From Bacteroidota bacterium (GTDB taxonomy: Bacteria > Bacteroidota > Bacteroidia > Bacteroidales > Lentimicrobiaceae): a stretch of 57,316 nucleotides of DNA. Both the position numbers and the translations under genes were made by a program. Below are positions 9,127 to 18,269 of the stretch, one piece after another (the stretch's first letter is position 1; each line of letters begins with the position of its first letter). A model generated the notes under the pieces. The model did not search any database and had not been told where the DNA came from. It worked only from the letters and a program-made list of their open reading frames with translations. The stretch spans positions 1-57,316 of the forward strand of contig JAEZNO010000016.1 of NCBI GenBank assembly GCA_023441805.1. Direction: 5' to 3'.

Positions 9127-9690
9127 ATGGCAACTACCGCTGATTTTAGAAACGGGCTTTGCATTGAGTTTAATGGTGATCTTTATTCTGTTGTTGAATT
9201 CCAACATGTGAAGCCGGGTAAAGGTGCCGCTTTTGTAAGAACAAAACTCAGAAACCTTAAAACCGGAAAGGTTATTCCTAATACCTTTAGTGCCGGTGTA
9301 AAAATTGATGTTGCACGTGTTGAAAGACGCCCTTATCAGTTTTTATATAAGGATGATACCGGATACAATTTCATGCATAGCGAAACCTTTGACCAGGTAT
9401 CAATTGAAGAATCACTCATCACTGCTCCTCAATTCCTTAAAGAGGGTCAAGGAGTTGAAATAATGTTCCATGCTGAAACAGAAACTCCTCTGTCATGTGA
9501 TCTTCCTCCTTTTGTTGAATTGACAGTAACCTATACTGAGCCGGGACTCAGAGGTGATACCGCAACTAATACTCTGAAACAAGCTACAGTTGATACAGGA
9601 GCTATAGTTAATGTTCCGCTCTTTATCAATGAGGGTGAAAAGATAAGGGTTGATACTCGTACCGGAGACTACTACGAAAGAGTAAAATAA
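9127..9690 (+). CDS. efp: Translation elongation factor P
   Basis: EF-P enters the ribosomal E site and relieves stalling at polyproline stretches. The 187-residue protein has the N-terminal KOW-like domain with the loop KPGKGAA (tip lysine 32, position of the modified residue in lysine-type EF-P) and two OB-fold domains, ending with the family signature around TVDTGAIVNVPLFINEGE and RTGDYYERVK. The ATG at 9127 gives the usual length; an upstream TTG at 9100 lies inside the -7 box and is not a start. No epm modification genes are nearby. A clean terminator follows. Confidence 0.97.
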   Translation: MATTADFRNGLCIEFNGDLYSVVEFQHVKPGKGAAFVRTKLRNLKTGKVIPNTFSAGVKIDVARVERRPYQFLYKDDTGYNFMHSETFDQVSIEESLITAPQFLKEGQGVEIMFHAETETPLSCDLPPFVELTVTYTEPGLRGDTATNTLKQATVDTGAIVNVPLFINEGEKIRVDTRTGDYYERVK

Positions 9691-9700
9691 TATTTAACCA

Positions 9701-9725
9701 AACCGGACTCTCGTCCGGTTTTTTA
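9701..9725 (+). terminator. Rho-independent terminator of efp
   Basis: A perfect 8-bp GC-rich stem AACCGGAC / GTCCGGTT with loop TCTC is followed by TTTT, starting 10 bp after the efp stop. Confidence 0.8.
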
Positions 9726-9737
9726 ATATACCTGTAC

Positions 9738-10667
9738 ATGGACCTAATACCTTCCGTCAGCCTAAGAACAATAACTGAAATTACAGGCGGAGTATCAAAT
9801 AACGACTTGAACCTTCAGGTTACCGGCTTAAATGAAATCCACATGGTTCGTAATGGTGATCTTACCTTTGTTGATCATCCAAAGTACTACGATAAAGCCA
9901 TCAACTCAAAGGCTACATTCATCATAATTAACAAGTTAGTTGATTCACCTGATGGCAAAGTGCTAATCCTGCATGATGACCCCTTTGCTGCATATGTGAG
10001 TCTTGTTAAGAAATTCAGGCCTTTTAGTCCTGCAAATGATATGATTTCCCCAAGTGCTCAAATTGGTAAAGGGACTATTATTCAACCTAATGCATTTATC
10101 GGGAACAATGTGATAATTGGGAAAAACTGTATTATACATGCAAATGTTTCCATTTATGATCATACTGTTATTGGCGATAATGTAATTATTCACTCAGGCT
10201 CCGTTATTGGTGCTGATGCCTATTACTTCCAACGTAAACCTGAAGGATACAGAAAGTTCGAGAGTTGTGGCAGAGTGGTAATTCATGATAATGTTGAAAT
10301 TGGAGCTCTGTGTGCAATTGATAAAGGTGTATCGGGAGATACTACAATTGACTTTGGTACCAAACTGGATAATCACGTTCAGATAGGACATGACACTTAC
10401 ATCGGAAAGAATTGTCTTATTGGTTCACATTGTGCTATAGCCGGGGTTACAAGGATAGAGGATGATGTTTTATTATGGGGAAAGGTTGTAGTCAATAAAG
10501 ATTTGGTTATTGGCAAAGGAGCAATTGTTTTGGCAACTTCAGGGGTCGATAAAAGCATCCCCGGTGGCAAAACTTATTTCGGGGTACCTGTTGAAGAAGC
10601 CAGAAAGAAATGGAGAGAATTGGCGGCTCTTCGATCACTCCCATCTATTATACAGAAGTTAAGATAA
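9738..10667 (+). CDS. LpxD-like hexapeptide-repeat acyltransferase (second copy)
   Basis: This 309-residue protein has an LpxD-type N-terminal domain (about 1-95) and a left-handed beta-helix (about 103-285) with a histidine in HVQIGHDTYIG (H218) aligned to the LpxD catalytic histidine. It differs from the LpxD at 4964: the GADGFGF loop reads GADAYYF and the C-terminal helix is shorter. It may N-acylate a different sugar nucleotide or use another acyl chain. It lies right after efp and ends before two strong terminators. The fold and family are clear; the substrate is not. Confidence 0.85.
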   Translation: MDLIPSVSLRTITEITGGVSNNDLNLQVTGLNEIHMVRNGDLTFVDHPKYYDKAINSKATFIIINKLVDSPDGKVLILHDDPFAAYVSLVKKFRPFSPANDMISPSAQIGKGTIIQPNAFIGNNVIIGKNCIIHANVSIYDHTVIGDNVIIHSGSVIGADAYYFQRKPEGYRKFESCGRVVIHDNVEIGALCAIDKGVSGDTTIDFGTKLDNHVQIGHDTYIGKNCLIGSHCAIAGVTRIEDDVLLWGKVVVNKDLVIGKGAIVLATSGVDKSIPGGKTYFGVPVEEARKKWRELAALRSLPSIIQKLR

Positions 10668-10712
10668 TATTCAGTAACTGATTTACATACAAGTAACTGA
10701 GTAATCAATCAT

Positions 10713-10743
10713 AAAAAGGCTGTCCGAAAATGACAGCCTTTTT
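10713..10743 (+). terminator. Terminator of the efp/LpxD-like unit
   Basis: A 12-bp perfect stem AAAAAGGCTGTC / GACAGCCTTTTT has a 7-nt loop and a T-tract in the plus direction; the A-run on the other side makes it work in both directions. The GGCTGTC core recurs in other intergenic hairpins in the window. Confidence 0.85.
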
Positions 10744-10751
10744 CTTGTGCT

Positions 10752-10793
10752 AACAAAAAAGGTCGCCCCATGTGGGGACGGCCTTTTTTGTTA
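10752..10793. terminator. Bidirectional terminator between convergent genes
   Basis: A long near-perfect inverted repeat (about 19-20 nt arms, one bulge, TG loop) has A-run and T-run flanks: AACAAAAAAGGTCGCCCCA against TGGGGACGGCCTTTTTTGTT. It ends transcription of the LpxD-like gene from the left and of the polysaccharide operon from the right. Confidence 0.85.
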
Positions 10794-10815
10794 ATGTCTT
10801 ATTATGTTAATACAC

Positions 10816-12315
10816 CTATTCTTGCTCGAATGATTCTTCGAGGAAAGGCTCTTCCTTATAATCCAGCGATTTCCTTTTCTTGTGGTATAAATCCATGGCC
10901 ACAATCATCCCAATGAAGCTCCAAAAAGGAACAGACGCCTTGTCTGTATCAAGAAAGTTGTTTAGAAATCCATGTACGAAATAAGTGCATAATGAAAGCA
11001 CTGAGATCAAACTGAATAACCTGATTTCCTTGTTAACTGCCTGTCGATATACTCTGATTCCGGTATAAATAACAGTAGAAATCATTGCAATAATGAATAC
11101 CAATCCGAGCACTCCCTGTTCAGACAAAGGTCCGATGTACTCACTATGAGCATTTCCTAAATCACCAGCATTTGTACTAATAATTGTTCGCTCCTGTGAA
11201 CGTTGGAATGGAGCATACACAAATTGATAAGTACCTGGGCCCCATCCAAATATAGGTCTTTCGTTGAACATCCTGAATGCAGATTGCCAACGGTTTATCC
11301 TCTCAAGATTAGAGGCATCAGATGATATATTATATATCGATTGAACATGCTCAATAAAGTTCTCTGACGAGTCTTGCTTATTTTTCTCCAAGATGTACAA
11401 TATCTCATACTGGAAGACATAAAATGATGCAATCATGGCAGTCAATGTAATTAGTATCCATCGCATCTTTATCTTAAAGACAATAAGGGCTGCAATAATG
11501 ATGATTGCAGCAACACTCACCCAGGCAGCGCGACTGTAAGAAAGGTACAAGGCGATTAATAACAGAACTGCAAATATCCCAGCAAATAATCTATTGGTAC
11601 GCGACCTTGCTGAATTAAACATGTAACCAACAAAAACCGGAAGGAAAAATGCAAGTATTCCGCCGTATGCTGTATGATCATTATAAAATGGTTTCATTAC
11701 CCAATGGCCCTGCTCTTCAGCAAACCCATAATGACTGTGGTGATACGTAGTATAAATAATGACTATTGCCAGCGACAGGACATATAACCAATTAAAATTT
11801 GTAATATTCTTCGGATTCTTAAACAAAACAACTCCAAGAAAATAAAACGGTATTACAAACCATAATCTGGCAAGAAGAAACTTAAAGGAAACAATGGGCA
11901 ACTCACTTGTGATACTTGTTATAAGTATCCAAATCAAGCTAAGATATATTGTCCATGATACGGGATGATTCAATATTCTTTTGTCATAATGACCATTAAA
12001 TAGAGTCTTAAGCAGGAATATTATGAGAATTCCTACCAACAAGGGTTCTGTAGGAATAGAAATCCCTATTCCCATCTCCCTATCGGCAATATTTACAGCT
12101 AAAGGAGTAAGGAAAACAATAAAAAGTAGCAATTTATCGAGCCAGAAAATGTACATCAGCGCGATAATTATCAGTATAGGAATAAAAATTCCAAGGTATA
12201 ATTCTTTAACAATAAGAAGGCTGTTCAGTAGAATAAACAATCCACTGAGTAAGTAGAACCATTTGACTTTAGCTTTAGTCAAATTAGATAAACCTGATTT
12301 AAAAATGTTATTCAA
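10816..12315 (-). CDS. O-antigen ligase / polymerase family membrane protein (Wzy_C)
   Basis: The 499-residue protein is strongly hydrophobic with about 11-12 predicted membrane segments. A long periplasmic loop contains the family segment FGWGPGTYQF and, just after it, GNAHSEYIGPLSEQG, which holds the conserved His-Glu of WaaL/Wzy_C proteins. It would join polymerised glycan to lipid A core or polymerise it. Its start overlaps the stop of the downstream-reading Wzz gene by 8 nt. Ligase and polymerase cannot be separated by sequence alone. Confidence 0.85.
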   Translation of the reverse strand: MNNIFKSGLSNLTKAKVKWFYLLSGLFILLNSLLIVKELYLGIFIPILIIIALMYIFWLDKLLLFIVFLTPLAVNIADREMGIGISIPTEPLLVGILIIFLLKTLFNGHYDKRILNHPVSWTIYLSLIWILITSITSELPIVSFKFLLARLWFVIPFYFLGVVLFKNPKNITNFNWLYVLSLAIVIIYTTYHHSHYGFAEEQGHWVMKPFYNDHTAYGGILAFFLPVFVGYMFNSARSRTNRLFAGIFAVLLLIALYLSYSRAAWVSVAAIIIIAALIVFKIKMRWILITLTAMIASFYVFQYEILYILEKNKQDSSENFIEHVQSIYNISSDASNLERINRWQSAFRMFNERPIFGWGPGTYQFVYAPFQRSQERTIISTNAGDLGNAHSEYIGPLSEQGVLGLVFIIAMISTVIYTGIRVYRQAVNKEIRLFSLISVLSLCTYFVHGFLNNFLDTDKASVPFWSFIGMIVAMDLYHKKRKSLDYKEEPFLEESFEQE

Positions 12316-13285
12316 CGTTAGTTAAATCGGCTACTGCCTTTTTTATTTTTCGATTTTCCTTAATCGATATTACTACTACAGAAAAGAAAAGAGATGCAGC
12401 TATAGAATAAACTACGATTAACCACCTGACCGGATAAGCCTTTTTATCAGCAACTGTGGGACTGGTAATTATGTTCAGGTATGTAAAATTCTTCTCAGCA
12501 TCATACAGAGCCATATCATATTTCAGCTGAAATTCAGTGTAAATGCCAAGCACATCTTCACGCCTTTGAGTCAAAACTGCTAGCTCACCTGATTTTTCTT
12601 CAAAATTAGCTTTCATTTTAGCCACTTCTTCATTAGACCTGGATGCGGATGAACCATCGTAAGTCTTGAGATAACCTCTCATTATCTCTTTAGCCTGGCT
12701 TTCATAATCAAATAATCCATAGTTTTCACGTAACACCTTTAGTGCACTTTCAATACTGTCAAGTTCGCGCTTCTTTTCATTAAGTGTCCATGCTAAACTA
12801 TTTACAACTTCAATGTACTTTCCTCTATGAATGCCCCTGACTTTAAGATTGCAATAGTCAATTATTGAATTAACCATCTCATAAGCAACCTGAGGATCTT
12901 TATCAGTAACTTCAATTTCAATTGATTCCCATTGGGTTTTATTGATCTTTACATTCTGGTTATACAAGTATAACATTGTTGAATAAAAGTACTTGTAGTT
13001 AGAGTCAATCTTATAGTGTTTACTAAGGTTGAACTTATTTATAATGCTATCTTTAATATCCCTCGACTGGAGCCATTGCAGCATCTGTTCCGATTCACTT
13101 TCATCAGAATATGGCGCTATGTTTGAAGGATAGACCAATGCATATGACTTAAACTTCGGTGTAATAAAGAAAGATGATGAAAAAATAGCTCCCAAAATAC
13201 CGGCAGATACTGCGATGATTAACAGATGCCATTTCCATTTCAGGAATATTTTCATCAGGCTTTGGTTATTGAAGTAATTTTCCAT
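12308..13285 (-). CDS. Wzz-type polysaccharide chain-length determinant (copy 2)
   Basis: The 325-residue protein has one N-terminal membrane segment (about 17-42), a periplasmic coiled-coil-rich body with long helices (about 150-270) and a C-terminal membrane segment (about 288-310). This is the Wzz/PCP layout that sets polymer chain length. No cytoplasmic tyrosine kinase domain is fused. It lies 13 bp after the related gene at 13299 and overlaps the ligase gene by 8 nt, so the three form one operon. Paired Wzz paralogues may set two length modes or form mixed rings; this is inference. Confidence 0.85.
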   Translation of the reverse strand: MENYFNNQSLMKIFLKWKWHLLIIAVSAGILGAIFSSSFFITPKFKSYALVYPSNIAPYSDESESEQMLQWLQSRDIKDSIINKFNLSKHYKIDSNYKYFYSTMLYLYNQNVKINKTQWESIEIEVTDKDPQVAYEMVNSIIDYCNLKVRGIHRGKYIEVVNSLAWTLNEKKRELDSIESALKVLRENYGLFDYESQAKEIMRGYLKTYDGSSASRSNEEVAKMKANFEEKSGELAVLTQRREDVLGIYTEFQLKYDMALYDAEKNFTYLNIITSPTVADKKAYPVRWLIVVYSIAASLFFSVVVISIKENRKIKKAVADLTNVE

Positions 13286-13298
13286 TTTAGGCTCTCTT

Positions 13299-14366
13299 TT
13301 ATTCTGAATAAATATCTTGTTTCTTAGTAGGTGATAATCTCCCCTTTATGCCTTTATTTGATAGTTTTTCAACTGATATAATTACTAAAACTGAAATAAG
13401 TAGTGTTGAGAAAACAGATATAACAACTATCACCCACCTTATAGGGTATGATTTTTTCTCAGCTTTATATGCTGACTCAACAACAAATTTCTGGGGAAGA
13501 TTTTCGGTAGCATCAACTTTAGCTTCTTCGTATCGTGCTTTAAGATAGCTGAGTTGTTTTTTTTCGTGCTCAAGCTGATCACGAATTGAAACATAAGCTC
13601 CACCATACTGAGCAAGAACTTCGAGTTTTTTATTCAATGCATCTATTCCTCTTTGATTCCCCTTAGCAATTTCAATAGCCAGTTGCTGATTCATCATTTC
13701 TGATTGAGTCTCATAGTCAAAGACGCCCATTTCGCGTATCTTCTTTAATGAATCCTCCATATCAGCTATCTCACGCTGTAATTGTAAATATTCCTTTTCA
13801 ACAATCCTGAAACCTTTCATGGCACGCTCTTTTTGCATAGCGTTTTTAGTAGAATCCAGCAGGTCAGAAATTGTATTGGCTATATCGGCTGCATACTGAG
13901 GATCATGGTCAAGAACAGTAATTTTTACTGCCATAAACTCGGTACGGCGGAAAGTAATATTGTTCTCGTACCTCTTATAGAGATTGGTGTATTTAAATCT
14001 TGACTTTGGATTGATACCATAATGCTCCATCAGATTAAACTTGCTAATCACCTTATCGCGGATGACTCCTGAGCTGAGTATCTGAAGCATCTGTTCGGTT
14101 TGCTCATCCTCCCCGAATTCCAAAATATCCGATTTTGATGTAGGTTGATCAGTTAATAACGCCTTTGAAACCGAATTGCTTGAAACCGGAAACAAGATGA
14201 CGGATGATTTGTATAATGGCGTTATAAACAGTGGAGAAGAAAAAAAAATGGATAATAAACAAGCTGCAGCTCCAATTATGAGAAGATGCTTTCTCCAGGC
14301 ATAAAAAAATAATCCGAGACTTGAGGAGTCGAAATCTTTTAAATCCCGCAAATTATCTTTCGACAT
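13299..14366 (-). CDS. Wzz-type polysaccharide chain-length determinant (copy 1)
   Basis: The 355-residue paralogue of the next gene has the same topology: N-terminal membrane helix (about 27-50), the same following segment with PLYKSS in place of PKFKSY, a long helical periplasmic region with EDSLKKIREMGVFDYE-type heptads, and a C-terminal membrane helix near 310-332. It is first in a three-gene minus-strand operon (Wzz, Wzz, ligase). A TATCTTTG box lies 33 bp upstream. Family assignment rests on topology and the Wzz N-terminal motif. Confidence 0.85.
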   Translation of the reverse strand: MSKDNLRDLKDFDSSSLGLFFYAWRKHLLIIGAAACLLSIFFSSPLFITPLYKSSVILFPVSSNSVSKALLTDQPTSKSDILEFGEDEQTEQMLQILSSGVIRDKVISKFNLMEHYGINPKSRFKYTNLYKRYENNITFRRTEFMAVKITVLDHDPQYAADIANTISDLLDSTKNAMQKERAMKGFRIVEKEYLQLQREIADMEDSLKKIREMGVFDYETQSEMMNQQLAIEIAKGNQRGIDALNKKLEVLAQYGGAYVSIRDQLEHEKKQLSYLKARYEEAKVDATENLPQKFVVESAYKAEKKSYPIRWVIVVISVFSTLLISVLVIISVEKLSNKGIKGRLSPTKKQDIYSE

Positions 14367-14398
14367 GTTTTTCTTAGCTGAGTAAATTTATAAGTTGC

Positions 14399-14406
14399 CA
14401 AAGATA
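14399..14406 (-). promoter_or_regulatory. Candidate -7 box of the wzz-wzz-ligase operon
   Basis: TATCTTTG on the minus strand fits TAnnTTTG and would give a leader of about 25 nt before the ATG at 14366. A -33 box is not obvious. Confidence 0.5.
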
Positions 14407-14469
14407 AATATTTTTCATTAACACAGTGGATTCGCCCCTAATAAACACCTGATTTAATAAGGATTTATG

Positions 14470-15921
14470 CTAATTAACCTTACCCTTTAATACATCAATA
14501 AAGTAACCGATATTTAACAACCTTAATATTGCAGCTATCACCACTGAACCTGCAACCATAAGTGCCATACTTGCTATCCAGTTAAAATCAAGCAATGGCA
14601 TGATGTTACCACAAATAATTACCCCTATGACAAATAACAATAGCTTTAAAAGGTAGGAATAACGCACTTTGACATGAAGTAGACGGACTGACAGAATAAT
14701 CTGTAAAACTGAGATTATACTTTGGGTAATCAGGCTCGCCCAGGCTGATCCGTAAGCTGCATATTTGGGTATTAATATTACGTTTAATGCAATATTTAGT
14801 ACCATCCCTGATGCAGCTAGATAATTCAATTGCTTTAAATTTCCATTTGCTGTTAGTAAAGTACCAAAAACATAAGAAGTGGAAATGGCAACAAAGCATG
14901 CCATTAAAACAGGAAATAATCTGGCCGACTCAGCAATATGATAATCATATAACAAATCCATTATCGGATACCTGAAGACAACCGAAACTGCAGTTACAAT
15001 AACCGATAAAACAAACAATATAGAGAACGACATATTGATTATCTTATCTATACCTGACCCAGTCTTAATTAGCCTGGCAAATAAAGGCAGTAATAACATT
15101 GAAAACAGAAAAGCAAAACTATTAACCGCATCAAGTAATCGATACCCATGAGCATAAATACCTGATTGAATTTTACCTGCCGGACCTTCAATTAACCTGA
15201 CTAGCATTACGGTATCAATCTTATTGTAAAATGTCATCAATAACACCAACAGAGCATAAGGGAAACTCTGCTTTAAAATCATCAGAAAAAATGGATAGTT
15301 CCATTTTAACCGTTTGAATGATGCTTTCTTTATGACAACAACATACGCAACCAGGAAAGTAATCAAATAGGCAATGGTTTGAGCATATACAAACCACTCA
15401 ATCCTAAATGGCGTTTTTACTATCCCACTCCATAAAAGTACACTGCATATGGCTATCATTACTATTCTGTCGAGAACTGATAATATACTATCAGTTTTAA
15501 AGAATAGCAATGCTGATACATTTGATCTCAAGTAAAGGATAAATGAGATGAGGAATTGGTTAATCCCAAGGAAAAGAAGCAGATAAAGTTCTTTACCTCT
15601 GTATCCCCAAATAACGGCAGCAAGGAATGTTACAATGAAATACAGAATCCCAAGTAATAGTTTTAGAATAACAATGCTTGAGAAGTGTTTATTCAACAAT
15701 TGGGTATTCTGCGCAATATTCCTGTTGTTGAAGTTTGTAATTCCAAAATCAAACAGAATATTGAATAAAAATGAAAAGTTGAAAAGCGTAAAATAAAAAC
15801 CGTACGCTTCGGCTCCTACAGTATTTTGTACAGTAAGGTCAATACCAAATATCCAAACCGGTTTGATAATCAGGTTGAGCAGCAACAAGAAGCTTAGATT
15901 TGCCAGAAATTTTCGTTGCAT
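14470..15921 (-). CDS. Polysaccharide flippase (Wzx/MATE-like)
   Basis: The 483-residue integral membrane protein has about 12-14 predicted helices and the look of the polysaccharide synthesis / MOP superfamily, including the N-terminal NTVGAEAYGFYFTLFN segment and the central FYNKIDTVMLVRL. It would flip lipid-linked oligosaccharide across the inner membrane for later polymerisation. It reads leftward toward the wzz genes, 103 bp away, and is divergent from a glycosyltransferase across a palindromic promoter region. Function is by family; the glycan is unknown. Confidence 0.85.
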   Translation of the reverse strand: MQRKFLANLSFLLLLNLIIKPVWIFGIDLTVQNTVGAEAYGFYFTLFNFSFLFNILFDFGITNFNNRNIAQNTQLLNKHFSSIVILKLLLGILYFIVTFLAAVIWGYRGKELYLLLFLGINQFLISFILYLRSNVSALLFFKTDSILSVLDRIVMIAICSVLLWSGIVKTPFRIEWFVYAQTIAYLITFLVAYVVVIKKASFKRLKWNYPFFLMILKQSFPYALLVLLMTFYNKIDTVMLVRLIEGPAGKIQSGIYAHGYRLLDAVNSFAFLFSMLLLPLFARLIKTGSGIDKIINMSFSILFVLSVIVTAVSVVFRYPIMDLLYDYHIAESARLFPVLMACFVAISTSYVFGTLLTANGNLKQLNYLAASGMVLNIALNVILIPKYAAYGSAWASLITQSIISVLQIILSVRLLHVKVRYSYLLKLLLFVIGVIICGNIMPLLDFNWIASMALMVAGSVVIAAILRLLNIGYFIDVLKGKVN

Positions 15922-15992
15922 AAAAACTAAGGCTGCCTTTTATTCAGAAATAATGAATTACTTTCTGAATCCGGTACGTTCCTAATAAATAT

Positions 15993-16010
15993 TAAATTTG
16001 CGCAAATTTA
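15993..16010. promoter_or_regulatory. Palindromic face-to-face -7 boxes between flippase and glycosyltransferase genes
   Basis: The 18-bp perfect palindrome TAAATTTGCGCAAATTTA contains TAAATTTG on each strand, both fitting TAnnTTTG. The plus box points to the gene at 16069 and the minus box to the gene at 15921. Predicted starts cross, so the two promoters should exclude each other, or the palindrome could be an operator. Confidence 0.5.
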
Positions 16011-16068
16011 GAACTTATTTAACACAATTAACCATTTATCAGAACTGCAAAAGTTCGACCTGAATATA

Positions 16069-17199
16069 TTGAAGATAGCAGTAAATACAAGATTATTACT
16101 TAAGGGTAAGCTTGAAGGCATAGGATGGTTTACTTACGAGACATTGAAAAGGATTACAAGACTACATCCCGAACATCATTTCTTTTTCTTGTTCGATCGT
16201 CCATTTGATGAGGAGTTTATTTTTTCTGATAACATAACACCCATCATTATTTCACCTCAGGCCAGGCATCCTTTTCTGTATTATTTGTGGTTTCAGTATT
16301 CAGTTCCCGGCATTTTAAATAAGCTTAAACCCGATTTGTTTCTTTCACCTGATGGGTATATTACACTAAAATCCAGGGTCAAAACGCTTACTGTTTTTCA
16401 TGATCTTAACTTTGAGCATTACCCACAGGATGTTCCATTTTCTGAGAGATGGTATTATAGAAAGTTCTTCCCCAAGTTTGCAGCCAAAGCCGACCGAATT
16501 GCCACCGTTTCTGAATTCTCAAAAAATGACATCATAAAGCTGTATAATGTTTCTCCGGAAAAAATAGATGTTGTTTATAATGGCGCTAATGAAATTTACT
16601 CACCGGTAAGTCAGGAAAAGCAGGACTATGTAAAATCGTCACTTACAAGTGGAATGCCCTATTTTTACTTCATTGGTTCTCTTCATCCTAGAAAGAATCT
16701 AATTAACCTGTTCAAAGCATATGATCTTTTCAGGGCAAAGTCAGACCTTAATGTTAAGTTGGTAGTAACCGGTGCTAAAAAATGGTGGGTTAAAGAAATT
16801 GATCAGGCATACAACAGTCTTAAATTCCGTCAGGATATCATTTTCACAGGCCGACTACCGGTTGAGAAAATTAAAGACTTAATGGGGTCCGCATTGGCAC
16901 TAACCTATGTTTCTTATTTTGAAGGATTTGGTATTCCTATCGTAGAGGCCTTTAGATGCGGAACTCCCGTTATTACATCAAATGTCACATCAATGCCTGA
17001 AGTGGCAGGAAATGCAGCAATCACAGTAGACCCGTTTAAACCAGATGATATAGCTGATGCTATGCTTAAGCTTTCACAGGATAATCAACTGCGGGAAGAT
17101 TTAAAGCAGAAAGGATTTGAAAGAGCTGAAATGTTTACATGGGACAAATCAGCTGAAAGGCTCTGGAATTCAATAGAGAAAGTATTGCAATCGAACTAA
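16069..17199 (+). CDS. Glycosyltransferase family 4 protein
   Basis: The 376-residue GT-B glycosyltransferase has an N-terminal acceptor domain (MKIAVNTRLL start) and a C-terminal nucleotide-sugar domain with the R-K pair in SLHPRKNL and the EX7E motif in FEGFGIPIVEAF. It would transfer a sugar from NDP- or GDP-sugar to a lipid-linked glycan at the cytoplasmic face. The start codon is TTG at 16069, chosen because the family begins exactly with MKIAVN and no ATG is available. It ends overlapping the convergent murB by 4 nt. Donor and acceptor are unknown. Confidence 0.87.
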   Translation: MKIAVNTRLLLKGKLEGIGWFTYETLKRITRLHPEHHFFFLFDRPFDEEFIFSDNITPIIISPQARHPFLYYLWFQYSVPGILNKLKPDLFLSPDGYITLKSRVKTLTVFHDLNFEHYPQDVPFSERWYYRKFFPKFAAKADRIATVSEFSKNDIIKLYNVSPEKIDVVYNGANEIYSPVSQEKQDYVKSSLTSGMPYFYFIGSLHPRKNLINLFKAYDLFRAKSDLNVKLVVTGAKKWWVKEIDQAYNSLKFRQDIIFTGRLPVEKIKDLMGSALALTYVSYFEGFGIPIVEAFRCGTPVITSNVTSMPEVAGNAAITVDPFKPDDIADAMLKLSQDNQLREDLKQKGFERAEMFTWDKSAERLWNSIEKVLQSN

Positions 17200-18224
17200 A
17201 AGATATTTACTTCAGGTTCAAGTTGAACACCAAATTTCTCAAATACTGATTGAGCAATTTTCTCTGAAAGGTTTTTTATATCTATACCTGTTGTCTTATT
17301 GTAATTTACAAGTACTAAAGCCTGGTTTTGATGTACTCCGGCATCTCCTTCCCTGTATCCTTTCCATCCACAATTCTCTATTAGCCAACCCGCTGCCAGC
17401 TTATATCCATCTTCCACTTTAAAATACCTTATATCAGGATGATTAACTTTCAATCTTTCCAATTCCTCAGTTGAGACAACCGGATTTCTAAAAAAGCTGC
17501 CGGCATTTCCTAATATCTCAGGGTCTGGTAATTTGCACCTCCTGATGTTTACTACAGCCTTACTCACAGAATCTATTGTAAATGGCAGGTTAAGTCGTTT
17601 AATTTCGTCCTCTAAAGCTCCGTATGATACATTTAATTGGGGTTTCTTATTGAGTTTGAGGGTAACTGATAATATCAAATAAATACCTTTATACACTCCT
17701 TTAAAAACACTGTATCTGTAGTCAAACTGACATTCGTTTCTATAAAATTCCCTCAACTCGCCTGTCTTGATTGATACTGCTTCAAGCATATAAAAGACAT
17801 CTTTTAGCTCAACACCGTAAGCACCAATATTTTGAACAGGACTACTCCCAACAGTACCTGGTATTAAACTAAGGTTTTCAATGCCACCATACCCTTTTGC
17901 TACACAGTAATTTACAAGATCATTCCATTCTTCACCCGCCTGAGCACGTACATATACACAATCCTCATCTTCATCAAGCACCTCGATACCTTTAGTTTCA
18001 ATCTTAATTATTAGTCCATCCCAATCTTCAGTGAAAAGCATATTACTGCCTCCACCAAGAAAAAGCACCTTACCTTTGTAATCAGCCGCATATCTTAAAA
18101 TATCAGGCAATTCATCTTCCGATTCCAGCCTTACTAAATGTTTAGCTCTGGCATTTACTCTGAATGTGTTATAATGGCTCAGATCGACATTCTCTTCTAT
18201 TGCAAGCCTAGTATTCTTTTCCAT
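17196..18224 (-). CDS. murB: UDP-N-acetylenolpyruvoylglucosamine reductase MurB
   Basis: MurB reduces UDP-GlcNAc-enolpyruvate to UDP-MurNAc with NADPH and FAD, a step of peptidoglycan synthesis. Counting from an upstream ATG at 18248, the FAD-binding segments LGGGSNMLF (64-72) and LIPGTVGSSPVQNIGAYG (128-145) are present, with R178 in YRYSVFK, the proton donor S251 in GNAGSFFRNP and the C-terminal glutamate in EPEVNIF. I prefer the ATG at 18224 (MEKN), since the earlier one adds eight residues unlike the family and overlaps a -7 box. Its 3' end overlaps the convergent glycosyltransferase by 4 nt. Confidence 0.95.
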   Translation of the reverse strand: MEKNTRLAIEENVDLSHYNTFRVNARAKHLVRLESEDELPDILRYAADYKGKVLFLGGGSNMLFTEDWDGLIIKIETKGIEVLDEDEDCVYVRAQAGEEWNDLVNYCVAKGYGGIENLSLIPGTVGSSPVQNIGAYGVELKDVFYMLEAVSIKTGELREFYRNECQFDYRYSVFKGVYKGIYLILSVTLKLNKKPQLNVSYGALEDEIKRLNLPFTIDSVSKAVVNIRRCKLPDPEILGNAGSFFRNPVVSTEELERLKVNHPDIRYFKVEDGYKLAAGWLIENCGWKGYREGDAGVHQNQALVLVNYNKTTGIDIKNLSEKIAQSVFEKFGVQLEPEVNIF

Positions 18225-18228
18225 TAGA

Positions 18229-18245
18229 CAAAAATAGTATTTTTG
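18229..18245. promoter_or_regulatory. Back-to-back -7 boxes for murB and a glycosyltransferase
   Basis: TATTTTTG occurs on the minus strand at 18229-18236 and on the plus strand at 18238-18245, separated by one base. The plus copy fits the gene starting at 18270. The minus copy is only 4 bp before the preferred murB ATG and would make a leaderless or very short-leader mRNA. Confidence 0.45.
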
Positions 18246-18269
18246 CATTCTCCAGAGGATTAAAGGGAA

